A stretch of 64,000 nucleotides of DNA, from the NCBI GenBank assembly GCA_963834365.1, contig CAWIBS010000041.1, positions 248,001-312,000 on the forward strand, read 5' to 3'. Origin of the DNA: CAWJAP01 sp963834365. GTDB taxonomy: Bacteria > Acidobacteriota > Vicinamibacteria > Vicinamibacterales > Vicinamibacteraceae. Positions 35,572 through 45,334 of this stretch are shown piece by piece. The position numbers and the translations under genes are program-made. The notes under the pieces were generated by a model. The model made no database searches. It saw only the letters and a program-made list of their open reading frames with translations, and was not told where the DNA came from. The first letter of the stretch is position 1. Every line of letters begins with the position of its first letter.

Positions 35572-37336
35572 CTAGCCATTGAAGTACAGGTAGGCGGCCA
35601 GGATGAGCAGGAGCACCAGACCGGAGTTCACCACGTCCCAGTGGTTCCAGCTCGCGCGCGACTCGCGTCTGTGCGCGTCGGTCACCGTGGCATAGGTCAA
35701 GCCGGTCAGCTGTCCTTCCGGTGGCGGCGCCGTCGCATAGCTCACGGCAATCATCGTCACGGCCGACACGAGGAAGATGAGGACGCTGTAGTACTGGAAG
35801 TAGATGTTGTTGACGATCCAGAGGAACGAGCCTTGGGGATAGCCAGCCTCGTACCCCGCGAGACGCAGGCTCACCGGCGTGTCCACGACCAGGCGGAACA
35901 TGCCGACGACGAAGCCGACGAGGAGCGCCGCGAGACAGCCGGCGGCATTCAGGCGCTTCATGAACACGCCGAAGAAGAACACCGTGAAGATCGGCGGCGC
36001 CAGATAGCCCTGCACGCCCTGCAGGTACTCGTAGAGACCGCGCGCACCTTGAATGACGGGAATCCACACCAGGCCGACCAGGACCATGACGGCGGTCGCG
36101 ACGCGGCCCACCCACACGAGCTGGTGCTGTGTCGCCAGCGGCCGGAACTTCTGATAGAGGTCGATCGTGAACAGCGTCGAGCAGGCGTTGAACGCGCCCG
36201 CGAGCGAGCTCATGAGCGCGGCCAGCAGGCCGGCCACGACCATGCCGCGAATCCCGACCGGCAGGATCTGCTGGACCAGCAGCGGGAACGCCGCCTGCGA
36301 CGCGTCCGCAATCGCCCGCCCGTCCGGTCCCACCATCGTCGAGAGCCCGGGGTAGCGTCCGCTCTTGGCGAGGGCGAGCGCAACCATGCCCGGGATGATG
36401 AAGATGAACACGGGCAGGAGCTTCAGGAAGGCGGCGAAGATGCGTCCCGCGGCGCGCTTCTCTTTCGCTCGGCGCTCCCAGCGTGCGCTGGACGATGTAC
36501 TGGTCCGTGCACCAGTACCACAACCCGATGATCGGCGCGCAGAAGAGCATCCCGAGCCACGGGAAGTTCGTGTTGAAGTACCAGGCCATCCGGCCGGGCT
36601 CCTTGACCGGCGCCCAGGTGCCCTCGACGCCGGCCGGAATCAGCGGCTTCCACAGATTGAAGTACTCCGGGTCGAGCGCCGCCCGCAGCCCGCTCCACCC
36701 ACCCAGCTCGGACAGCCCGAACATGGTCAGCAGGAGCGAGCCGATGATCAGGATCAGCGTCTGCAGCGCCTCGGTGTACGCGACGGCGCGCATGCCGCCA
36801 ATCACCGTGTAGACACCGGTGAGGAGGATGACGGCGACCGATCCAATCCAGAAGCTGTTGAAGACGGCGCCGCCGACGCTGACCTGCGCCTCCGGGATGA
36901 GCGTGCCGAACACCACCCCGCCGGCGAAGATGCCGACCGCGATCTTCGTCAGCACGTAGGCCACGAGCGAGATGATCGACAGGACCCAGCGCGACGCCGG
37001 CGAGAAGCGCCGTTCGAGGAACTCGGGCATCGTATAGACGCGCGAGCGCATGTAGAACGGCACGAAGAGCCATCCGAGCACGAGCAGGCACCACGCGTGC
37101 AGCTCGTAGTGCGCGAGCGCGACGCCACTGGTGGCGCCCGAGCCGGCAAGACCCACGAGGTGCTCGGACCCGATGTTCGAGGCGAAGATCGACGCCCCGA
37201 CGATCAGCCAGCCGAGGTCTCGGCCGGCGAGGAAATAATCGTCGGTGGTGTCCTTGCTCTTCCGGACCACCCACCACGTGAGGACCGCGAGCGAGGCGAA
37301 ATACAGGAGGACAACGAGCCAGTCGAGGGACGCCAT
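35572..37336 (-). CDS. SLC5/SSS-family sodium:solute symporter (one frameshift)
   Basis: About 588 residues. The N-terminus has the SSS signature ASNIGSEHLVGLAGSGA and FVPFYMRSRVYTMPEFLERR. The first frame runs to about 36455 and the second resumes with FAAFLKLLPVFIFIIPGM and continues through LLAALMSSLAGAFNACSTLF, typical of SglT-like sugar transporters. The break near 36438-36460 lies in a GCGCGCC run and is repaired by adding GC. ~14 TM helices in total. Neighbouring mutarotase and sugar genes argue for a hexose substrate. Confidence 0.9.
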
Positions 37337-37360
37337 GTGGGGCAGAGTCTATATGAGGAG

Positions 37361-37618
37361 CGGGTCGGTCTTCAGTCTTCGGTCTTCAGTCTTCGGGTCT
37401 GGGCTACGGACTACGGGCTGCGGACTACGGGACTTGCGAAAAGCACTCTGGCGAGCCCGTGGCCTGCAGCCCGTAGCCGGTAGCCGCCTTCAGTCTTCGG
37501 TCTTCGGTCTTCAGTCTTCAGTCTGCGGTCCCCGTCGGCGGGGCTGAAGCCCCGCCCTGCCGATCTTGCCGGCGGCCTCACCGGTAGGCCGGACCTTTAG
37601 GTCCGGCGTGCATTGGAA
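37361..37618. repeat. Heptamer array plus composite hairpin element D, copy 1
   Basis: 37361-37535 is an array of near-heptamers: (GTCTTCA/GTCTTCG)n then GGCTACGG, ACTACGG, GCTGCGG words and reversed forms (AGCCCGTAGCC). 37536-37618 holds the hairpin GGCGGGGCTGAAGCCCCGCC, a GATCTTGCCGGCGGCC link, then GGCCGGACCTTTAGGTCCGG and GTGCATTGG. The ~80-bp second part recurs at 59492-59580 and 61883-61970. The whole gap between the two symporter genes is filled by this element. Confidence 0.88.
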
Positions 37619-37639
37619 GTTTCACTGGTAGCTGGAACG

Positions 37640-37844
37640 TTATCGGCCGGGCTCACGGCGCCCGAGCCAGAACATGAGGAGGCCGAAGGCGAGGAGGACC
37701 AGGCCCCACCAGAGATTGACGTTGACGCCCAGCGACCGCGCGTAGATGGCGGGGTCGGACACGAGGCCGAACACCACCAGGATCGCGCCGACGATCGGTG
37801 AACATGAGCCCGATGGGCGTGCGGATGTCGAGCGAGGTCTGCAT
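37640..37844 (-). CDS. Small two-helix membrane protein accompanying the symporter (one frameshift)
   Basis: About 68 residues after repair. It starts MQTSLDIRTPIGLMFT and resumes in another frame as GAILVVFGLVSDPAIYARSL, then LWWGLVLLAFGLLMFWLG and REPGR before the stop. Two TM helices with a short loop. It begins 9 bp after the end of the damaged symporter gene. From memory, a similar short protein accompanies SSS genes in Acidobacteria; it could be an accessory subunit. Too short and shifted to be found easily by gene callers. Confidence 0.65.
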
Positions 37845-37853
37845 GACCAGTCC

Positions 37854-39586
37854 TTACCAGAAGACGATGTTCAGGACGATGACGAGGGCCAGCACGACGG
37901 CGCCGAGGCGCTCGGGCGTGCGCCACCAGGGTCCGGGTTCGGACGCGGTTCGCGGCGTCAGCCCGTAGACGAGGCCGGCCAGTTCGGCGTCCGACTTGGG
38001 CCGCCGCGTGGCGAGCGAGACGGCGATGGTGACCACGAAGCAGGTCGGTCCAGGCGTAGATCGCGGTCCAGAAGTTCTGCGCCATCTCGCTCGGATAGGT
38101 CGTGCAGCGACGCCGAGCCAGCCGCCCTTGATGCCGACCACGGCGCCCGACCGGCAGCGTCAGCCCGTGGTGCATCGCGGCCGCCGCCGTGCCGGCGACC
38201 AGCCCGATGAAGGCGCCGTGGCCGGTGGCCCGCTTCCAGAACATGCCGAGCAGGAACGTCGCGAACAGCGGCGCGTTGACGAACGCGAACACCAGCTGCA
38301 GGAAGTCCATGATGTTGTTGAAGCGCGTCGCCAGGTAGGCGGTCGCCACGCTCAGCGCGATGCCGACGATCGTCGTCAGCGCGGCCCATCCAGAGATAGT
38401 GCGCGTCGCGACGCATCCTGCTTGATGTAGCTCTGATAGATGTCGTAGGTCCAGACCGTGTTGAACGCGGTGACGTTGCCGGCCATGCCCGACATGAACG
38501 ACGCCATCAGCGCCGTGAGCCCGAGGCCGAGCAGGCCCGGCGGGAAGTAGTGCCCGAGCATCATCGGGATGGCCATGTCGTAGTCGAACGTGCCGTCGCC
38601 CTTGCGTCGGCAGCGCGAAGCCGCTCGTCGCCCGCCTGGTAGGTCAGCGCGATGGCGATCATGCCGGGCAGGATCACGAGGAACGGGAACAGCATCTTCG
38701 GCACGGCGGCGATGAGCGGCGTGCGCCGCGCCGCCGACATCGAGTCGGCGGCCATCGCCCGCTGGACGACGAGGAAGTCGGTGCACCAGTAGCCGAACGA
38801 CAGCACGAAGCCGAGCCCCATGACCATGCCGAACCACTCGACGCCCATCGGGTTGGCGTGCCGGGCTGCGTCAGGTGCGTCCACGACTCGGTCCAGGCGC
38901 CCGGCGCGTAGCCGCGCGAGGTGGCCACGGTCGCGAGCCGCGCCGTCAGCCCGTCCCAGCCGCCGACGTCGCGCAGCCCGAGGAAGACCAGCGGCACGAA
39001 GCCGAGCACGATCAGGAAGAACTGCAGCACTTCGTTGTAGATCGCCGACGTCAGCCCGCCGAGGAAGATGTAGACGAGCACGATGCACGGCCGAGACGCC
39101 AGATGCTGACGTTGAAGTCCCAGCCGAGCAGCAGCTCGAAGCAGCGCGCGCCAGCGCGTACATCGAGATGCCCGAGGAGAACACCGTCATCGCCGCGAAC
39201 GTGATGCGCGTTGAAGCCGCGCGTCTTCTCGTCGAAGCGCAGCTTCAGGTACTCGGGCACCGAGCGCGCGCGCGAGCCGTAGTAGAACGGCATCATGAAG
39301 ACGCCGACGAACACCATCGCCGGAATCGCGCCCACCCAGTAGAAGTGGCTGGTGGCGATGCCGTACTTGGCGCCCGAGGCGGCCATGCCGATCACTTCCT
39401 GCGCGCCGAGGTTGGCGGAGAGGAACGCCAGGCCGGCGATCCAGGCGGGAATCGAGCGGCCGGACAGGAAGAAGTCCTCGCTGGTCGTCTGGTGGCGCTT
39501 GCAGCGCGAAGCCGATGCCGAGGACGAAGAGCGAAATAGATCGCGAGAATCAGGTAGTCGATCCCGCCGAGGGCGATCTCGTGCAC
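37854..39586 (-). pseudogene. Second SSS-family sodium:solute symporter, many frameshifts
   Basis: Fragments in all three minus frames join into one SSS transporter. In order: MHEIALGGIDYLILAIYF; FFLSGRSIPAWIAGLAFLS; VIGMAASGAKYGIATSHFYW; MPFYYGSRARSVPEYLKLRF; VYIFLGGLTSAIYNEVLQFF; LSFGYWCTDFLVVQRAMAA; GLTALMASFMSGMAGNVTAF; NNIMDFLQLVFAFVNAPLF; ending in VVLALVIVLNIVFW. Family motifs are all present and undamaged between breaks. Two breaks near 39499 and 39530 are repaired by GC at GCGC. It is either truly decayed or, more likely, damaged by consensus errors. Probably a sugar or sugar-acid importer. Confidence 0.8.
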
Positions 39587-39748
39587 GCCGTCACCTCACA
39601 AACCGGAGAAGGGGCGGAGCCTCCCATTCGCGAGGGGCTCCCGTCCCCGACCTACTTCGCAGCGGGAACGCCTGTACGAGCGACTCGTGTCGATGCGCGG
39701 ACGGGCGCCCTCCAGCGCGGTGTCAGGGGCTGAGCGGGCGAGAAGATA

Positions 39749-41326
39749 TCACGGCTCGCGCGACCCGTCGCGCGGAGCGTCTGGCGCGCTGGCGGGAAGG
39801 GCCAGCGTCTGGAGCAGTCGCTGGAAACGGGGCTCACGACGGAGCGGATCGAGGACCGGATGGACGGCCAGCAGCTCCATCCAGTGGCTGCGCTCCACGA
39901 CGCCGCGCTCGAGCCAGTCGAGCGCCGCCTCGTGATCTCCCAGGCCGACGTGCAGGAGCGCCATGTCCGTGGCCGGCACGTAGGTCTGTCCAGCCTGCGC
40001 CTGGAGCGCGTGCAACACCGTGAGCGCCTCGCTACGCCGACCCGCTCTCGCGTGCACGTAACCCACGACCCAGACGGGCTGGTTGCCCATCGCCTCGCGC
40101 GAGGCCAGCGCGGACCGCATCGCCTCGTCAAAGCGTCCGAGCTCCGCGTAGCTGAGCGCCAGCCAGAAATGAGGGAGGCTCCTGCCAGGCTCGGCCTCGA
40201 TTGCGGCGCGCAGCTCCTCTATGGACGCCTCGGGCTGACGTGCCCAGTAAAGGAGAATCCCGCGCAGGCTTCTCCCGGACGAGGGCCGTTCGGGTGTGGG
40301 GTGGGTCAGGCCCCGCCCGTTCTCGCGCAGCGACTCATCGAACCGGCCCAGCGCGCCGAGCAGCTGCGCGTAAAGGAGGTGCGCGGTCGCGTTGGACGGA
40401 TCGAGCGCAATCGCCTTCCGGTAGCTCGCCTCGGCACCGGCCCAATCCCATTCGTGCTGCACCTGGCTGTGACCGAGCGCGACATAGGCGTCCGCGAGTG
40501 TCGGATCGAGCGCGATCGCGCGCTCCGCTTCGCTCCGTGCTCGCGCGCCGACATCGGCGGGGCGCACCGCCCCGAACACGCTGGCGGATGTGAGCGTGCG
40601 TGAGATACCCACGTGCGCCGCTGCGTAGCCGGGATCGAGCGTCACTGCGCGCTCGAAGTGCGCCAGCGCCTCGACCATCTCGGTGCGGCTGCCGCGGCGA
40701 CGAACCGATTGTCCGGCCAGCACCGCACGGCGGGCCTCCGCGTTGGTCGACTCCCCGACGGTCGCCACCGCGGGCGGAGCGTCACGCGTCACGACGAAGG
40801 CCGAGGCGACGGCGATCGCCGCCACACCGGCAACGCCCCACAACGCGATCGCGGATCGGGTCCGCGGCGCATCCGGCGACGCCCGACGCGAGGCGCCATC
40901 CGAAACGGCCACGGGCGCAGGCGCGGCATTCGTCACCCCAGCCCGCACGTCAGCCGTGTCGAAAGGGTCGTCGGTACCGGCGAGCCGCACCGGACGCTCG
41001 AACCGGTACCCGCGGCCGCGCTGCGTCGTGACGCTGTCCTCTCCCAGGACCTTCCGAATCTCCACGAGGCACTGGACGAGCGAGTCGTCGGTGACCGCGA
41101 CGTCGCCCCAGACGGCCTCCATCAACTCCTGTTTCGTGACCAGCCGACCCGAGTGCCTGACGAGGCAGGCCAGCACGTCGAACGTGCGGGGACGAAGGTG
41201 TTGCGCGACCCCCCCACGCCGCAACTCGCCCCGCCGCAGATCGAGCGTCGCGTCTCCGAGGACGTAGACCGCGGCGAGATCGCGCGGTGGCCCGCTTGAT
41301 GCCGGCTTTCGCCCGAATTCGTGCAC
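39749..41326 (-). CDS. CadC-like regulator: winged-helix DNA-binding domain, one TM helix, TPR domain
   Basis: 525 residues if started at GTG 41326; the longer upstream frame reads as non-coding. Residues ~15-110 are an OmpR/CadC-type winged helix: LDLRRGELRRGG, LRPRTFDVLACLVRHSGRLV, the recognition helix TDDSLVQCLVEIRKVLGE and the wing TQRGRGYRFE. A single TM helix follows near 155-175 (IALWGVAGVAAIAVASAFVV). Residues ~200-510 hold TPR units (AVTLDPGYAAAHVGISR, AIALDPTLADAYVALGH). A membrane-bound one-component regulator; its targets may include the symporter or sugar genes on either side. Confidence 0.88.
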   Translation of the reverse strand: MHEFGRKPASSGPPRDLAAVYVLGDATLDLRRGELRRGGVAQHLRPRTFDVLACLVRHSGRLVTKQELMEAVWGDVAVTDDSLVQCLVEIRKVLGEDSVTTQRGRGYRFERPVRLAGTDDPFDTADVRAGVTNAAPAPVAVSDGASRRASPDAPRTRSAIALWGVAGVAAIAVASAFVVTRDAPPAVATVGESTNAEARRAVLAGQSVRRRGSRTEMVEALAHFERAVTLDPGYAAAHVGISRTLTSASVFGAVRPADVGARARSEAERAIALDPTLADAYVALGHSQVQHEWDWAGAEASYRKAIALDPSNATAHLLYAQLLGALGRFDESLRENGRGLTHPTPERPSSGRSLRGILLYWARQPEASIEELRAAIEAEPGRSLPHFWLALSYAELGRFDEAMRSALASREAMGNQPVWVVGYVHARAGRRSEALTVLHALQAQAGQTYVPATDMALLHVGLGDHEAALDWLERGVVERSHWMELLAVHPVLDPLRREPRFQRLLQTLALPASAPDAPRDGSREP

Positions 41327-41483
41327 CGTTCGTGTCCGTTTCGGCCGGCGTTCGTGACGCGGCCGCGGCGCGGCGGCTAGAACGGGAGCAGACACGCCGG
41401 ATCGCGCATGAGCGCGGCGACGCGAGTGCCGGCCCGGCAACCCCTCGTCCGTGAAGGCCCAATTATAGGGAACAGGAGGTCGT

Positions 41484-42639
41484 ATGAAACTTCGTGCAGC
41501 GTGGCTCCCCGTCGCCCTGGCGTCCATCGTGACGGCGTTGGCCATCCAGCCTGGGAGCGCTCAGGATCCTATCGTCCACGAACATGTGACGGGGTTGCGT
41601 GCCCCGACACGGATGTTGGCGCTCGACAACGGGCTGTTGCTCGTCGCCGAGGCCGGCCAGGGCCCCAATACGGGCCGGGTCTCCCTCGTGGATCGCGCCC
41701 GCCGCCGCGTGACGATCGTCGATCAGCTCCCGAGCGGCTTTCACAACGGCGAACCTTCGGGCCCTTCGGCGCTGCACCTGGTGAGGAACCGGCTGTACAT
41801 CCTGATCGGCAATGGGGACGTGGCGATTCGTGGTCCGGTCCCGGGCACCGAGATCCCCAACCCGAACGTCTCGTCACCACTCTTCAGCTCGCTGCTTCTG
41901 CTCGAGATGGACGATGAGGGCCTCTTTCCGACCGATCTCGGTACTCCCACCGGTCTGGCACGCGGCGATCGCCGCGGGCGAGACCGTCCACCTGCGGAAC
42001 CCGGGCTCGCACGCCCGCCTCTCACGTGTCGCGGACTTCGAGGACGTGCCCGAACCGCGCCCTGATGTGCCCGCGAACATCCGGATCTCGAATCCCTACA
42101 ACATGGTGGGCAACGAGGCCCACGTAGAAGTGGCGGACGCGTCGAGGAATCTGTTGTGGCGCGTTCGCCTGTCGGACGGAGCTGTATGGGTCCTCACCCG
42201 ATTTGCGAGCGTTCCGAACACCACGCCCGTCGGTCCACCGGTCGTCGAGCCCGTTCCGGCGAGCGTGCGAGGGTTTCGCGATGACCTGCTCGTGGCGTAT
42301 CTGACAGGCGCGCCCTTTGCCGCCGGGCTTGCAAGCGTGCAGATCGTGAACCGGCACACGGGCGCCTACGGGCCTCTCATCAGGGGCTTGCAGACGGCCA
42401 TCGACGTCTTGCCGGTGACACGCGGCCGGGGCCTGTTCTATGTGCTCGAGTTCACCAGCAACATGCAGGCACGCGCGCCGGGACGTGTGCTCCGGTTCGA
42501 TGCGCCCGACGCCGCGCCGCTGGTGATGGCATCGGGACTTCCGTCGCCGACCGGCATGTCGATCGATCCGGTCACGGGCGATCTCCTCGTCACGGATCTG
42601 CGCGGGGGCCGGATCCTGCTCGTGCAGCTCCCCAGGTGA
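41484..42639 (+). CDS. ScyD/ScyE-family secreted propeller protein (one frameshift)
   Basis: About 385 residues. ATG 41484 has GGAGG a few bases upstream and a signal peptide (WLPVALASIVTALAIQPGSA). The body is a beta-propeller with GLRAPTRMLALDNGLLLVAEAG split into blades, PSALHLVRNRLYILIGNGD, and in the second frame NPYNMVGNEAHVEVADASRN and PSPTGMSIDPVTGDLLVTD. The break is at 41949-41957 (CACCGGTCTGG) and is repaired by GC (TAVWHAA). ScyD/E-like proteins are periplasmic and poorly known outside scytonemin synthesis; here no scytonemin genes are nearby. Confidence 0.82.
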
Positions 42640-42760
42640 GCGACCGCCTTGTCCGGATTCCCGAACTTTCCGCGTAGGACACAGTAGGAAAGCCAATCGG
42701 GACCCGAATCGTTCACTGCCGGCGCACGGCGCCGGCGCACGTCACATCAAGGAGAGGCAC

Positions 42761-43258
42761 ATGGCAGTTCTCACCGACATCGCCAATGAGCTGGATCGCT
42801 ATCCGGCAGACAACACCACCATCGAGATCGTCAACGTGGAGAAAGTGGGCAACCCGTCGGACACGGACGTCAACGCGCGCGAGAACTGGCAGTTCCAGGT
42901 CAAGCTCACCAACAACGGCCACCTCGACATGTCGAACGTCTCGGTGCACATCCTGGGACTGAATGGAGCCAAGGTCCGCGAGCTGTCCACCGACGATTTT
43001 GTCGACGGCATCGTCGTCGCCGACCTGAATCCCGAGGGCGGGGGTGGCGTCGCCACGAGCCGCGCCTTCCAGTTCAAGGCACCGGACGGGGCGAAGCCCG
43101 CGGGCACGCAGATGTTCCATGTTCACATCGAAACGTGGAACGCCGAAGAAGGCTTCGCGCACTTCTTCTCCAACCACACCAAGGACGACACCGCGGCGCA
43201 GGAGCTCGGCATCGTCTACCCCAGGGCGTTCCACGAGGCGGAGGTCTTCCCGCAGTAG
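42761..43258 (+). CDS. Unknown Ig-fold-like protein
   Basis: 165 residues with AAGGAGAG 5 bp before ATG 42761. There is no signal peptide. The pattern NTTIEIVNVEKVGNP, WQFQVKLTNNGHLDMSNVSV, HILGLNGAKVREL and AFQFKAPDGAKPAGTQMFH suggests a beta-sandwich of the CARDB or Ig type. The C-terminal part is rich in His/Phe (FHVHIETWNAEEGFAHFFSN). I do not recognise a family. It follows the ScyD-like gene by 121 bp and could be read from the same or its own promoter. Confidence 0.7.
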   Translation: MAVLTDIANELDRYPADNTTIEIVNVEKVGNPSDTDVNARENWQFQVKLTNNGHLDMSNVSVHILGLNGAKVRELSTDDFVDGIVVADLNPEGGGGVATSRAFQFKAPDGAKPAGTQMFHVHIETWNAEEGFAHFFSNHTKDDTAAQELGIVYPRAFHEAEVFPQ

Positions 43259-43357
43259 GCGCTCGCCCAATCACGAGACCCGTGCTGGCAGCCGCCACGG
43301 ACGCCCGAGGGCTGCCAGCCGTTCACGAGTCAGTCCACATTCGCGAAGCCGGGGCCG

Positions 43358-43446
43358 GGTCCGGCTGAAGCCGGACACTACGTCAGGAGTACTGACGTCG
43401 TCGTTCAGGAGTACTCGCGTCGTAGTGTCCGGCTTCAGCCGGACCG
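43358..43446. repeat. Inverted pair of the GTCCGGCTGAAGCCGGACACTAC element
   Basis: Copies at 43358-43384 (plus) and 43420-43446 (reverse). The spacer holds two GGAGTACTGACG / GGAGTACTCGCG words with a GAGTACTC palindrome. Same element as at 33463-33544. Confidence 0.88.
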
Positions 43447-43466
43447 ACGAGGCTCAACGTTAGGGA

Positions 43467-43526
43467 GACAGCCCTGAAGGGCTGTCCCACGGTCCCTGAG
43501 GTGGGACAGGGCTTCAGCCCTGTCGC
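43467..43526. repeat. Paired hairpins GACAGCCCTGAAGGGCTGTC and GACAGGGCTTCAGCCCTGTC
   Basis: Two hairpins separated by CCACGGTCCCTGAGGTGGG, which itself pairs (CCCAC/GTGGG). Both tips are TGAA or TTCA. The element ends at the stop codon of the DUF1080 gene on the minus strand, consistent with a terminator between two convergent genes. Confidence 0.85.
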
Positions 43527-43531
43527 TCGTT

Positions 43532-44269
43532 CTATGACTGGCCGTTGCCGCCGCGGATCTTGAGGTTGCGGTAGCAGACGGCGTCGCCGTGATCCTGCAG
43601 CAGGATGTGGCCCTTCTGCGGCTTGCCGAAGCGCTCGATGTCCTTGAACTTGCTCTTGGCGACGGCGCCGGCCAGCGCCGGGCTGCCGAGCTCGTACTGC
43701 AGAACCTTGGTGCCGTTCAGCCAGTGCTCGACGGTCGTCCCCTTCACGAGCACCCGGCTCTGGTTCCATTCGCCGGCGGCCTTCACCGGCCGGTTGGACG
43801 CCTGCAGCACGTCGTAGAGCGCCGCCGTCTGGCGGTGCGGACCGATCTTCGCATCGGCGTGCTTGGCATCGTCGATGACCTGGTATTCGTGGCCGATGGC
43901 CGCATCGCGATCCTCGAGCACGAAATACTTGACGCCGCTGTTGCCGCCGGGCGAGATGCGCCATTCCCAGGTGAGATCGAACTCGCCGTAGGCGTTCTTC
44001 GAGACGATGTCTCGCTGGCCGCGCGTGTCGGTACTGTCACCAGGCTGCAGGCACAGCAGGCCGTCCTTCACCGCCCAGCGCGTGCCGGCGGCGTCCGTCT
44101 TCTTGTAGGCCCGCCAGCCGTCGAGCGACGTGCCGTCGAAGAGCAGCGTCCACCCGTCCTTCTTCTCCGACGCCGTCAAGCTGTTGGCCGTCTGTGCGCT
44201 GGTGAGCGCAGGAACCAGCCCGATCAGGGTGGCCGCCAGGATGGCGCCGCACGCGAGTCGTCGAGTCAT
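43532..44269 (-). CDS. DUF1080 (3-keto-disaccharide hydrolase type) secreted protein
   Basis: 245 residues. ATG at 44269 with TGGAGGGC upstream; signal peptide to ~residue 27 (ILAATLIGLVPALTSAQ). The concanavalin-like fold of DUF1080 is marked by GWTLLFDGTSLDGWRAY, WAVKDGLLCLQPG, YGEFDLTWEWRISPGGNSGV, HEYQVIDDAKHADAK and GHILLQDHGDAVCYRNLKI. Members hydrolyse 3-keto-glucosides, in a pathway that also uses GMC oxidoreductases and TIM-barrel isomerases such as the one at 45335. Likely periplasmic. It lies 31 bp after the MBL hydrolase gene and is probably co-transcribed. Confidence 0.92.
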   Translation of the reverse strand: MTRRLACGAILAATLIGLVPALTSAQTANSLTASEKKDGWTLLFDGTSLDGWRAYKKTDAAGTRWAVKDGLLCLQPGDSTDTRGQRDIVSKNAYGEFDLTWEWRISPGGNSGVKYFVLEDRDAAIGHEYQVIDDAKHADAKIGPHRQTAALYDVLQASNRPVKAAGEWNQSRVLVKGTTVEHWLNGTKVLQYELGSPALAGAVAKSKFKDIERFGKPQKGHILLQDHGDAVCYRNLKIRGGNGQS

Positions 44270-44300
44270 GATGCCCTCCACGAAGAAACCGTCCGGCAAG

Positions 44301-45263
44301 TCATGCCGGGCTCAGCTCGTCCCAGGCCGCTGATGTCACCCGCTCGATGAGCGGACCGTGATCGGGGAACCCCTTGAGCGGCGCCGACGTCTTGATGAAC
44401 TCGTCGCGCGTCTTGCCCGCTTTGTTCTCCGTCACGACCAGGTCGAGGAGCGCCGTCAGATAGTCGCGCTGCACCTGCAGATCCGCGCGCGTCCCCTGAA
44501 CCTTCCACGTCTCGCCGGCGTGTCCGAAGATGTAGATCGTGTCGGCGCCGTGCGCTTTCATCACCTGCTCGAGGGTCGTGATCCAGCCGGCAATCGACGC
44601 CCCGCCCGGCCGATCGATGAACGGATGCCGGCGGTTGAACATCAGGTCGCCCATGTGGACGACGTTGGCCCGTTCGAAGAGCACGACGATGTCGCCGCCG
44701 GTGTGGGCAGGACCGTAGTGTTTCGCCGAGACCGTTTCGTCGCCGAGATCGGCCTTCCAGGTCTCGGGGAACGTTGTCTCGGGGAAGGTCGGCGGTGGCG
44801 CCGGATTGGGGCCGGTCTGACGCGCCGCCGCGGCCTTCTGCAGCTCGGGCACGCGGGCATGCGCGACCAGCGACTTCGCGGCCGGGCGGAACACGCCGTT
44901 GCCGCCGGTGTGATCGCCGTGATGGTGGGTGTTGATCACGTAGTCGATCTGCCGGCCGGGGGCCTTGGCTTGCAGGCCCTCGAGGCACTGCTTCGCGGTC
45001 GCCGGAAACTGCGTGTCCACGACCACGAGGGCGTCCTTGGTCACGAAGGTGCCGATGGTCCCGCCCTGTCCGGTGAAGATGCCGACGTTGCTGCGAACGT
45101 CGGCGAATGCGCCAACCGGCGGCGGTGGCGCGGCCTGGGGCGCGCCTGGCGCCGGGGCCTGGGGCGCCGCCTGCCCGAACAAGGGCTTCCCCGCTGCGAG
45201 CGCTGCCGCGGCAGAGAGCGTCGTCAGCCGAAGCAGCTCACGTCTGGTCGTCGGCATAGCCAT
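44301..45263 (-). CDS. Tat-exported MBL-fold metallohydrolase
   Basis: 320 residues. The N-terminus TTRRELLRLTTLSAAAALAA is a Tat signal, followed by a Pro/Ala-rich linker. The zinc motif THHHGDHTGG, the later His in YGPAHTGGD, Asp in GDLMFNRRHPF and His in FGHAGETW make a full binuclear site. It resembles quinoprotein-relay or lactonase-like MBL hydrolases rather than true beta-lactamases. Start chosen at the first ATG (45263) after GGGAG. The start lies 71 bp from the divergent TIM-barrel gene at 45335. Confidence 0.9.
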   Translation of the reverse strand: MAMPTTRRELLRLTTLSAAAALAAGKPLFGQAAPQAPAPGAPQAAPPPPVGAFADVRSNVGIFTGQGGTIGTFVTKDALVVVDTQFPATAKQCLEGLQAKAPGRQIDYVINTHHHGDHTGGNGVFRPAAKSLVAHARVPELQKAAAARQTGPNPAPPPTFPETTFPETWKADLGDETVSAKHYGPAHTGGDIVVLFERANVVHMGDLMFNRRHPFIDRPGGASIAGWITTLEQVMKAHGADTIYIFGHAGETWKVQGTRADLQVQRDYLTALLDLVVTENKAGKTRDEFIKTSAPLKGFPDHGPLIERVTSAAWDELSPA

Positions 45264-45334
45264 CCTTGATCTCCCGGCCCACGAATCCTACCATCACGCA
45301 CGTGTCCCTACGCCGTCGAACGACGAGTCGCTTC

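Noticed and set aside
37361..37535. Heptamer arrays as a CRISPR array
   Set aside because: Units are 7 bp, no spacers of constant length, and no cas genes.
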